A stretch of DNA of 5,557 nucleotides from Pseudomonadota bacterium (lineage in GTDB: Bacteria; Myxococcota; Polyangia; Polyangiales; Polyangiaceae): assembly GCA_023419055.1 (NCBI GenBank), contig JAEZYO010000646.1, positions 1 through 5,557 on the forward strand. Direction: 5' to 3'. Under the pieces are notes generated by a model. The model worked only from the letters and a program-made list of their open reading frames with translations. It made no database searches and was not told the DNA's origin. Both the position numbers and the translations under genes were made by a program. Each line of letters opens with the position of its first letter. The stretch's first letter is position 1. Below are positions 1 through 5,433 of the stretch, in pieces.

Positions 1-429
1 GAGCTCCTCCTCGGGCGTGCGCGCGTCCTGCATGTGGATTTGATAGAGGTCGATGCGATCGGTCCCGAGCCGGGCGAGGCTCGCGTCGATGGCACGCGTG
101 ATGCGCAGGCGCGACGCGCCGGTGCCGTTCGGGCCCTCGGCCATGCGAAAGCGGCCCTTGCTGGCCAGAACGATTTTCTCGCGCGCCTTGCGTGACGCGA
201 GCCACTTTCCGAGCACGCGCTCGGAGAGCCCGTCCTGGCCGTAGACGTCGGCGGTGTCGACGAAGTTGATGCCCGCGTCGAGCGCGCGATCGAGCACGGC
301 GAGGCTCTCGTTCTCGCTCGAGCCGACTTTGTGCATGAACGATTTCTCGTCCGCCTCGCCGAACGTCATCGCGCCGAGGCAAAGGACCGAAACCTGCGTT
401 CCCGTGCTGCCGAGCTGTCGATACCTCAT
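1..429 (-). CDS. Aldo/keto reductase, N-terminal part (cut by left window edge)
   Basis: This is a partial gene: 143 codons read from an ATG at 429 down to base 1 with no stop, so the C-terminal half is outside the window. The product begins MRYRQLGSTGTQVSVLCLGA, the typical opening of the aldo/keto reductase family, cytosolic NAD(P)H-dependent (beta/alpha)8-barrel oxidoreductases that reduce aldehydes and ketones. The four catalytic residues can be placed: Asp58 and Tyr63 in FVDTADVYG, Lys91 in VLASKGRF and His132 in DLYQIHMQD. The GINFVDTADVYG and RLGTDRIDLYQIH blocks suggest the bacterial YajO/Tas-like or Kv-beta-like subgroup, but the substrate cannot be told. No clear Shine-Dalgarno precedes the ATG; the start is chosen because it gives the normal family N-terminus. 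It is divergent from the cupin gene at 557. Family assignment is firm; the specific role is unknown. Confidence 0.93.
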   Translation of the reverse strand, partial: MRYRQLGSTGTQVSVLCLGAMTFGEADEKSFMHKVGSSENESLAVLDRALDAGINFVDTADVYGQDGLSERVLGKWLASRKAREKIVLASKGRFRMAEGPNGTGASRLRITRAIDASLARLGTDRIDLYQIHMQDARTPEEEL

Positions 430-556
430 GGGCCGGCAAGCTTAGTCGCGAGCGTGAAACCCTGCCACAACGGGCCGTGCTGTCCCGAGACGCTCCGGCA
501 CGAAGGGACGGGGCGTAGCGTGGAATTACGGGTATCGATGTTGCAGGCCGAAGGGC
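430..556. promoter_or_regulatory. Divergent spacer between the reductase and cupin genes
   Basis: These 127 bp separate two divergently read genes and so should hold the promoters of both. I see no convincing -35/-10 pair, no sigma-54 GG-N10-GC element and no strong palindrome. The role is inferred from gene direction only. Confidence 0.35.
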
Positions 557-922
557 ATGAAAGCCACGCATCGGGATACGACGGTGACGAAGATCGACTC
601 GACGTACTCGCCGGTCGGCGCCATGGGGCAAAAGTACCTCGCTTCGGGGCGCACGATCGCGATGCGCCTCTGGGAGGACGAACCCCCCGGCAAGCTCGAG
701 GACACGCGCGAGCGGGACTACGAAGTCGTCGGATACGTCCTCAAGGGGCGGGCCGAGCTTCACGTGGAAGGGCAAGTCGTGCTGCTCGGACGAGGCGACT
801 GTTACGTGGTTCCGAAGGGCGCGCGTCACGCCTATCGGATCCTCGAAGCCTTCACCGCGATCGAGGCGACGAGCCCTCCGGGACAGGTTCACGATCGCGA
901 TGAAAGCCCGCCGCCGCACTGA
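557..922 (+). CDS. Small single-domain cupin protein
   Basis: A 121-residue protein about the size of a single cupin beta-barrel, with no signal peptide or membrane segment, so probably cytosolic. Cupin motif 2 (G-x5-P-x-G-x2-H) is clear at residues 80-91, GDCYVVPKGARH, with Pro86, Gly88 and His91. The motif 1 region is at about 51-70 (RERDYEVVGYVLKGRAELHV): the Y-V-L-x-G strand is there, but the HxH metal ligands are replaced by Arg/Glu/Asp, leaving E56 and H91 as the obvious candidate ligands. The block GQKYLASG followed by MRLWEDEPPG, and the ending FTAIEATSPPGQVHDRD, resemble from memory a widespread small-cupin family of unknown function. The ATG at 557 has AAGGG at 551-555, very close for a Shine-Dalgarno; AGG at 545-547 is better spaced. 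The internal ATG at 623 would cut off conserved sequence. The gene ends 21 bp from the convergent kinase gene. No substrate can be assigned. Confidence 0.85.
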   Translation: MKATHRDTTVTKIDSTYSPVGAMGQKYLASGRTIAMRLWEDEPPGKLEDTRERDYEVVGYVLKGRAELHVEGQVVLLGRGDCYVVPKGARHAYRILEAFTAIEATSPPGQVHDRDESPPPH

Positions 923-943
923 CCGGCTCGCGGGCGGTCCGCT

Positions 944-2713
944 TCACTTCGCGATGGCGACTTCTTGGGGGCGAGCCTCCCGCGCAGCCGCGCGCTGGCC
1001 CGCCTTCTCGGCGAGGTGCGTCTGCCACCAGAGGCGAGCTCGCTCTTCGTCCCAGGGGTGTTCGAACGCGAGCCCGCGCAGGCTCTCGGCGAGCTCGCGC
1101 GCCGATTGCGGGCGCTTGTTCGGGTTCTTCTCGAGACACTGCATGACGAGCGCCTCGAGACCGGGGTGTTGGTCGCGGCCCACGCGCCGGGAGGGCGGTA
1201 CCGGCTTCTGGTGGGCGTGCATGACGAGCAGATCGTGGCGGGTCCCGGCGTCGAACACCCGCTTGCCGGTCATGAGCCAGTACGCGACGCACCCGAGCGC
1301 GTAGATGTCGGCGCGAGCGTCGACCGGCGCTTGGAAGCGCACCATCTCGGGGGCCATCACGGTGGGCGTCCCGACGAAGCGCTCTTCGTCTTCGAGTTCT
1401 TCGGCGGTCGGGTGGCGATCGAGCACGAGACCGAAGTCGAGCACCTTGACGAAGTCGTAGTCCCCGCCGTGGTGACAGGCGTAAATGTTGGCGGGCTTCA
1501 CGTCGCGATGGACGAAGTTCCGCGCGTGCGCTTCTCCGAGCGAGTGGCACGCCTGGCGGAGTAGGTACGCGATGCGTTCGGCCGGCTGCGGCCCGAAGCG
1601 CTCCACCAGGCTCTTCAGGTCCATGCCTTCGAGGAGCTCCATCACATAGTAGAACGAGCCGTCCCGGGTGATGCCGAAGTCGTACACCTGGATCGTGTGC
1701 GGCGAGCTCAGCGAGGCGGTGGCGCGGGCTTCTTTGGCGAAGAGCCGGAGCAGCCGTTCGGCTTCTTGCGGGCCGTGCTCGGTCAGGATCTTGGGGCGGA
1801 TGAGCTTCACCGCGGCAGGGCGGGCCAACATGCGATGGTCCGCGCGCCACACCTCCGCCATTCCGCCGACGCCGAGGCGCTCTACCAAGCGGTAGCTGCC
1901 TACCTCGCGCGCCTTCACGATGCCCTCGCTCAGGCGGTGCACCATGATCGAGATCCGCTGCGCGACCAGCGCCGCCACGAGCGGCGACGCGACCAGGAAC
2001 GCGATCTCGTAGGGGGCAGGCGGCGCCTCTCTCCCGCGCAGCAGATAGAGGGCGAGGGGATCCATGAAGGCCGCGCCCAACGAGACCAGGAGCGCCTTCT
2101 TGGGCGGTGCCGGAATCAAGGCTCCGAAGGCGAGCACGGGCAGGACCACCGGCGAGATCTGCCGCGCGAACTCCGCCGGAGGCCACGGGTGCGAGTGCCG
2201 CAAGAGCCCGAGCAGGAGCGACAGCACGAACAGGTAGACGTAGCCGAGGTCGACCACGAAGTGCGGGCGGATCTTCGAGAGCCGCGTGACGCCGAACATC
2301 ACGAGGCTCGCGACGATCGCGCCACCGAGCAGCTTGAGCATCGCGGGCCAGAGATCGCCGAAGGGCGCCTCCTGCCGCGGTACGAGCACCAAGAACGCGA
2401 GCAGATAGGCGGCGAGCAGCGCAGCGCTTCCGAGCGAGATGCCGGAGAGCCGGGCCACCGCCATCTGAACGACGTCGTCGAGGAGCTCGAGGTTCGCCGC
2501 GGCGCGAACTGCCTCGCGCTCGTCCCATTTGTCCGCGGGGAGGACGCTCGCGCGGCCAGCCGAGGAAGCTTCCACGGCGGGTGGCGGCTCGCGTACCGGT
2601 TCGAGACGTTCGCCTTCTGCAGCGATCCTCGCGGGCTCGGCGGGAGCTATCGAAGGCGGGCTCGTGGGAGGCACGCGGCTCGCAGCATAGCCGCGAGTCC
2701 CGGACACCTCCAC
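944..2713 (-). CDS. Membrane Ser/Thr protein kinase with N-terminal six-helix domain
   Basis: A 589-residue protein in three parts. Residues 1-90 are soluble and rich in Pro, Ala and Glu. Residues about 94-256 hold roughly six hydrophobic segments (near 94-111, 127-144, 152-171, 187-202, 206-225, 238-256). Residues about 274-550 are a Hanks-type kinase with every key element: Gly-rich loop LGVGGMAEVW (280-289), Lys303 in AVK, Glu328 in the C helix, hinge MELLEGMDL, catalytic HRDVKPAN with Asp404, Lys406 and Asn409, DFG at 426-428, APE at 454-456, Asp469 in ADIYALG, and Arg534. It should be catalytically active and phosphorylate Ser/Thr in cytoplasmic proteins; an even helix number puts both ends inside. 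The activation segment is acidic (ELEDEERF) and ends GTPTVMAPE, with Val where Tyr is usual. No extracellular sensor domain or PASTA repeat is present. The start is a GTG, the first start after an in-frame TAG at 2735-2737; it has no Shine-Dalgarno, and GTGs at codons 3 and 14 are alternatives. The gene is divergent from amtB. Kinase identity is firm; signal and substrates are unknown. Confidence 0.95.
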   Translation of the reverse strand: MEVSGTRGYAASRVPPTSPPSIAPAEPARIAAEGERLEPVREPPPAVEASSAGRASVLPADKWDEREAVRAAANLELLDDVVQMAVARLSGISLGSAALLAAYLLAFLVLVPRQEAPFGDLWPAMLKLLGGAIVASLVMFGVTRLSKIRPHFVVDLGYVYLFVLSLLLGLLRHSHPWPPAEFARQISPVVLPVLAFGALIPAPPKKALLVSLGAAFMDPLALYLLRGREAPPAPYEIAFLVASPLVAALVAQRISIMVHRLSEGIVKAREVGSYRLVERLGVGGMAEVWRADHRMLARPAAVKLIRPKILTEHGPQEAERLLRLFAKEARATASLSSPHTIQVYDFGITRDGSFYYVMELLEGMDLKSLVERFGPQPAERIAYLLRQACHSLGEAHARNFVHRDVKPANIYACHHGGDYDFVKVLDFGLVLDRHPTAEELEDEERFVGTPTVMAPEMVRFQAPVDARADIYALGCVAYWLMTGKRVFDAGTRHDLLVMHAHQKPVPPSRRVGRDQHPGLEALVMQCLEKNPNKRPQSARELAESLRGLAFEHPWDEERARLWWQTHLAEKAGQRAAAREARPQEVAIAK

Positions 2714-2714
2714 G

Positions 2715-2745
2715 TCGAAAGAAGACTTTCGAAACTAGACGAAAG
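2715..2745. repeat. Alternating CGAAAG / CTTTCG / CGAAAG repeats
   Basis: Three copies of a 6-bp element lie in alternating orientation: CGAAAG at 2716-2721, CTTTCG at 2726-2731 and CGAAAG at 2740-2745. The first two make a perfect 7-bp inverted repeat with a 4-base loop (TCGAAAG-AAGA-CTTTCGA, 2715-2732); the second and third make a 6-bp inverted repeat with an 8-base loop. Only one of the two hairpins can form at a time. The inner hairpin ends 1 base before the kinase GTG codon. It may be a protein-binding site or a leader structure in the kinase mRNA; which of these cannot be told from sequence. Confidence 0.7.
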
Positions 2746-2848
2746 GTTTTGGACTCATGGTTGAAACAATCGGTAGGGAAGTATCCCGGGGTCCGCCACT
2801 GGTCCGGAAACATAACTTCCAGCCGAAATTCGAAGATTCCGACTCCTC

Positions 2849-2858
2849 AAGGGAAGGG
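2849..2858 (+). promoter_or_regulatory. Shine-Dalgarno for amtB
   Basis: AAGGGAAGGG is a purine-rich tract ending 8 bases before the ATG at 2867. This is a good ribosome binding site and supports that start. It is the clearest Shine-Dalgarno in the window; the other genes have weak or no such sites. Confidence 0.65.
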
Positions 2859-2866
2859 TTCAGCCC

Positions 2867-4294
2867 ATGAAGAAGGTCGTTTTAGCTCTCATTGCTTTAT
2901 TAGTGACAAGTTGGGCGCTGCTTGCGTCGCCGACGGCTGCCTTTGCGGCCGATTCACCACCGCCTGACCCCGTCGCTCTCGAGAAGCGCGTGGCGGACCT
3001 CGAAGCCTACGTGACCAACGGGGCGCGCGGAGAAGATTCCAAGGTGAACGCGCCCGGGCCCGGCCACAACGGCTTCATCATGGTGTGTGCAGCGCTCGTG
3101 CTGTTCATGACCATGCCCGGCCTCGCCCTCTTCTACGGCGGCCTGGTGCGCAGCAAGAACGTGCTCTCGATCATGGCCCAGTGCATGGGGATCGCGGGCC
3201 TGGTCGCGCTCCTCTGGTGGGCCTTCGGCTACAGCCTCGCGTTCGACGAAGGGAGCGCCATCATCGGCGGCTTCGGCTTCGCGATGTTGAACGGCGTCAC
3301 GTCCACGCCGGCTGCCGGGTGGGTCTCGCACAACGTCTTCTCGATGTTCCAGCTGATGTTCGCGATCATCACCCCGGCGCTCATCGTCGGCGCGATCGCC
3401 GAACGCATGAAGTTCAGCGCCATCCTCGCGTTCGTCGCCATCTGGATGGTGGTCGTGTACTTTCCCCTGGCCCACATGGTCTGGGGTCCGGGCGGCCTCA
3501 TGAACGGCCTCGGCAACGCGGACGCTCCCATCAAGGCGATCGACTTCGCCGGCGGCACCGTGGTGCACATGTCCTCCGGCTGGTCGGCGCTCGTGCTCGC
3601 CCTCATCGTCGGCAAGCGCAAGGGCTTCGGCAAGGAGAACTTCACGCCGCACAGCCTCGTGCTCACCATGGTCGGCACGGGCATGCTGTGGGTCGGCTGG
3701 TACGGGTTCAACGCGGGCAGCGCGCTCGCTGCGGACGGCATCGCCTCTCAGGCCTTCATGACCACCACGCTCGCTGCCGCCATCGCCGGTGCCTCCTGGG
3801 GCGCCATCGAGTGGATCACCCGCGGCAAGCCCACGGTCCTCGGCTTCTGCTCCGGCATCGTCGGCGGTCTCGTCGTCATCACCCCCGCGGCCGGCTTCGT
3901 CACGGCGAACGGCTCGATCATCATCGGTGTGCTGGCCGGCGTGGTGCCCTTCTTCGCCTGCACCAAGCTGAAGCATGCGCTCGGCTACGACGACGCGCTC
4001 GATACCTTCGGTGTTCACGCGGTCGGCGGCACCCTCGGCGCGCTCTTGACCGGCTTCCTCGCCTCGCCCGAGGCGAACCCGCTGCTGAGCGACCTGGTGA
4101 AGAACACGACCCTGTGGCTCGAGCAGGTGAAGGCGATCGGCCTCACGCTCGTGCTCTCGATCGTCGCGACCGCGGTCATCGGCTACGCCCTCAAGGCGAC
4201 CCTCGGCCTCCGTCCCTCGGAGGAAGAGGAAGAGGCCGGCCTCGACATCACTGGCCACGGCGAGCGTGGCTACGAGATGAATCAAGGCGTCTGA
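2867..4294 (+). CDS. amtB: Ammonium channel/transporter AmtB
   Basis: A complete 475-residue Amt/MEP/Rh family protein, which carries ammonium across the inner membrane as a trimer. Residues 1-27 are a signal peptide (MKK, hydrophobic core, AFA at 25-27), as in other Amt proteins whose N-terminus is outside. Residues 28-66 are an outside linker with a short heptad-like stretch, LEKRVADLEAYV. About eleven membrane helices follow from residue 69 to 442. Key residues, by comparison with E. coli AmtB: Asp226 in the signature DFAGGTVVH (Asp160), twin pore histidines His234 (His168) and His384 in DTFGVH (His318), the Phe gate near Phe161/Phe165 (FQLMF), Trp206 (Trp148), and Phe281 and Ser285 in GFNAGS (Phe215, Ser219). 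The tail GLRPSEEEEEAGLDITGHGERGY is the normal cytoplasmic segment that contacts GlnK/PII, so nitrogen-status gating is expected although no glnK gene is adjacent. The ATG has a strong Shine-Dalgarno. The first 16 codons are unusually AT-rich with three TTA codons. It runs into the convergent gene at 4282. Identification is firm. Confidence 0.98.
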   Translation: MKKVVLALIALLVTSWALLASPTAAFAADSPPPDPVALEKRVADLEAYVTNGARGEDSKVNAPGPGHNGFIMVCAALVLFMTMPGLALFYGGLVRSKNVLSIMAQCMGIAGLVALLWWAFGYSLAFDEGSAIIGGFGFAMLNGVTSTPAAGWVSHNVFSMFQLMFAIITPALIVGAIAERMKFSAILAFVAIWMVVVYFPLAHMVWGPGGLMNGLGNADAPIKAIDFAGGTVVHMSSGWSALVLALIVGKRKGFGKENFTPHSLVLTMVGTGMLWVGWYGFNAGSALAADGIASQAFMTTTLAAAIAGASWGAIEWITRGKPTVLGFCSGIVGGLVVITPAAGFVTANGSIIIGVLAGVVPFFACTKLKHALGYDDALDTFGVHAVGGTLGALLTGFLASPEANPLLSDLVKNTTLWLEQVKAIGLTLVLSIVATAVIGYALKATLGLRPSEEEEEAGLDITGHGERGYEMNQGV

Positions 4295-5433
4295 GTCGGT
4301 TCGGTCCCCTCGGGGCCCATCGACAGCGAAGGAGAGCCCTGGGCAACCAGGGCTCTCTTCGTTTGTGGGGGATAGAACGAACGCGGCCCGTCGGCGAGGT
4401 AGGCGAACCCGACGGTCACCATCGCCGTCAGCTGGGGCAGGGGTTGGCTCTCGGCATCGCCGAGGTCGAGCGCTTCGAAGCGGAACCGACCGTCGAGCCC
4501 CACCCACGGGACGATCGGCGCGTCGAGCGCGGCGCGCACACCGAGCGCGACCCCGGGAGCCCAAAAGGTTTGCGCGATCGTCGCGTCGCGTGTGTACCCG
4601 ATGAACCAATCACTGAAGGCTCTCAACGCGAGTCCGAGCGGAGCGCCCCGCGCGTAGGGGGCTCCGAAACCTACTCCGAGCTCCGCGCCCAGGTTCATGG
4701 TGGTGCGATCTCCGCTCGAGCCGAAGCGAGCCGTCTCGGCGCCCATCAGCGTGAACATCCCCACTGGGAGCCCGACTTCGAGCCGGGGGCCCCACGAAGG
4801 CTCGAGCTCTCCGTGACTCGAATCGATGTCCGCACCGAGCGACAGGCCCCCCTCCGGACGGTAGAGCTCGGGCCAGCGCTTGGAGGCGGGGGGCAGGCGC
4901 AGAGGACGATCGAAATGCGGCGTTTCTGCGGGAGTCGGCGCGGGCAGCGAAAAAGTGACCGTGCGGTCCTCGAGGTGGGCACCGGTCGCGGCGCCGGGAG
5001 CCGAGGCCGAGCCCTCCGGTATCGAGGATTCCTCCCGCGGGAGCTCGCGGTAGGCGAGGGCGAGCCGAGCATCGACGGCGTCCAGGAACGCATCCGAGAG
5101 CTCGGCCCGACGCTCCACGGCGAGCCGCTCATCTCCCCAGACGACCCAGGCTTCGGTGGCCGTGCAGCGGAGCTCGATTCCAGCAGGCTCGAGCTCGCGT
5201 TCCGCAAAGAGCAGGTGGACGCGCGCCGCGAGCTCCTCGGCCGCGCTCCGGTCCAGGCGACTACAGCGGACCTCGACCCCGGAGGAGGGCTCGCTTTCGG
5301 CGCGAACCTGGGCCACGCCGAGAAGCACGGCCACACCCGCCAGCGTCGCTTTCGTCAACCGGCCCACGGCGAAGCCGAGTGTAAGGGATGCTGCGACGGG
5401 AAACGAGAAAAACATTCCGAGGGAACCGCTCAC
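4282..5433 (-). CDS. Exported protein of unknown function, putative outer-membrane barrel
   Basis: I do not recognise a named family. The frame gives 383 residues from a GTG at 5433. Residues 23-45 (VGRLTKATLAGVAVLLGVAQ, then VRA before ESEP) form a classical signal peptide, so the true start may be the GTG at 5367 (codon 23) rather than 5433 or the ATG at 5415; none has a clear Shine-Dalgarno. Residues about 52-130 form a small module with two cysteines, Cys57 (VEVRCSRLD) and Cys90 (IELRC), a central helix and AWVVWGDERLAVE; the cysteines could form a periplasmic disulfide. Residues 131-190 are a Pro/Ser/Ala linker. Residues about 194-348 alternate polar and apolar residues with many Gly and aromatic positions (RLEVGLPVGMFTLMG, NLGAELGVGFGAPY, VTVGFAYLA), like an outer-membrane beta-barrel. 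From memory, similar two-part proteins occur in myxobacteria. The 3' end overlaps amtB by 13 bp and contains the amtB hairpin. Confidence 0.8.
   Translation of the reverse strand: MSGSLGMFFSFPVAASLTLGFAVGRLTKATLAGVAVLLGVAQVRAESEPSSGVEVRCSRLDRSAAEELAARVHLLFAERELEPAGIELRCTATEAWVVWGDERLAVERRAELSDAFLDAVDARLALAYRELPREESSIPEGSASAPGAATGAHLEDRTVTFSLPAPTPAETPHFDRPLRLPPASKRWPELYRPEGGLSLGADIDSSHGELEPSWGPRLEVGLPVGMFTLMGAETARFGSSGDRTTMNLGAELGVGFGAPYARGAPLGLALRAFSDWFIGYTRDATIAQTFWAPGVALGVRAALDAPIVPWVGLDGRFRFEALDLGDAESQPLPQLTAMVTVGFAYLADGPRSFYPPQTKRALVAQGSPSLSMGPEGTEPTQTP
4330..4359 (+). terminator. Strong hairpin after amtB, likely terminator
   Basis: A 13-bp stem (4330-4342 with 4347-4359, one G-U pair) closes a GCAA loop, a GNRA-type tetraloop. 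It begins 36 bases after the amtB stop. On the plus strand it is followed by TTCGTTTGT (4358-4366), a weak T-rich tract, so termination in the amtB direction is likely but not certain. On the minus strand the following bases are not T-rich. The whole hairpin lies inside the coding sequence of the opposing gene, over its codons 359-368. Confidence 0.75.

Larger units (their letters stand above)
2714..2866. promoter_or_regulatory. Divergent control region between kinase and amtB
   Basis: These 153 bp lie between the GTG of the kinase and the ATG of amtB and are visibly richer in A/T than the surrounding genes, as expected for promoters. They hold the CGAAAG/CTTTCG repeat cluster (2715-2745), two GGTCCG copies one helical turn apart (2790-2795 and 2801-2806), and the core TTCGAA twice (2728-2733 and 2829-2834). 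A possible plus-strand -35 is TTGGAC at 2749-2754, but no good -10 follows at 17 bp. I see no sigma-54 site of TGGCAC-N5-TTGC type, which is often found before amtB in proteobacteria. The regulatory role is inferred from position and composition. Confidence 0.6.

Noticed and set aside
515..556. A sigma-54 promoter before the cupin gene (GG at 522-523)
   Set aside because: The GC expected 10 bases downstream is absent, so the element does not fit the -24/-12 consensus.
331..903. A 190-codon plus-strand open frame spanning the reductase start, the spacer and the cupin gene
   Set aside because: It is out of frame with the cupin and overlaps the conserved reductase N-terminus antisense; the product is Arg/Gly-rich with no motif.
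921..939. GACCG/CGGTC inverted repeat between the cupin and kinase stops as a terminator
   Set aside because: The arms are only 5 bp around a 9-base loop and no T-rich tract follows on either strand.
1697..2764. A 355-codon plus-strand open frame opposite the kinase N-terminal half
   Set aside because: The product is a charged Arg/Glu/His-rich string typical of antisense frames; the opposite strand codes for membrane helices and the kinase lobe.
2749..2779. TTGGAC (2749-2754) with TAGGGA (2774-2779) as an amtB promoter
   Set aside because: The spacing is 19 bp and the -10 match is poor; too weak to annotate as a promoter.
852..2813. A 653-codon open frame on the minus strand over the kinase gene
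   Set aside because: It lies in another frame of the same strand; its product is almost all Arg, Ala, Gly and Pro with no domain, while the 944-2713 frame has a full kinase.
2954..4609. A 551-codon open frame on the minus strand opposite amtB
   Set aside because: It is an antisense shadow of a clear transporter gene in GC-rich DNA; the product is Glu/Arg/Asp/His-rich low-complexity sequence without recognisable domains.
4746..5336. A 196-codon minus-strand frame within the exported protein gene
   Set aside because: It is in a different frame, its product is Ser/Arg/Pro-rich, and it lacks the signal peptide and strand pattern seen in the 4282-5433 frame.
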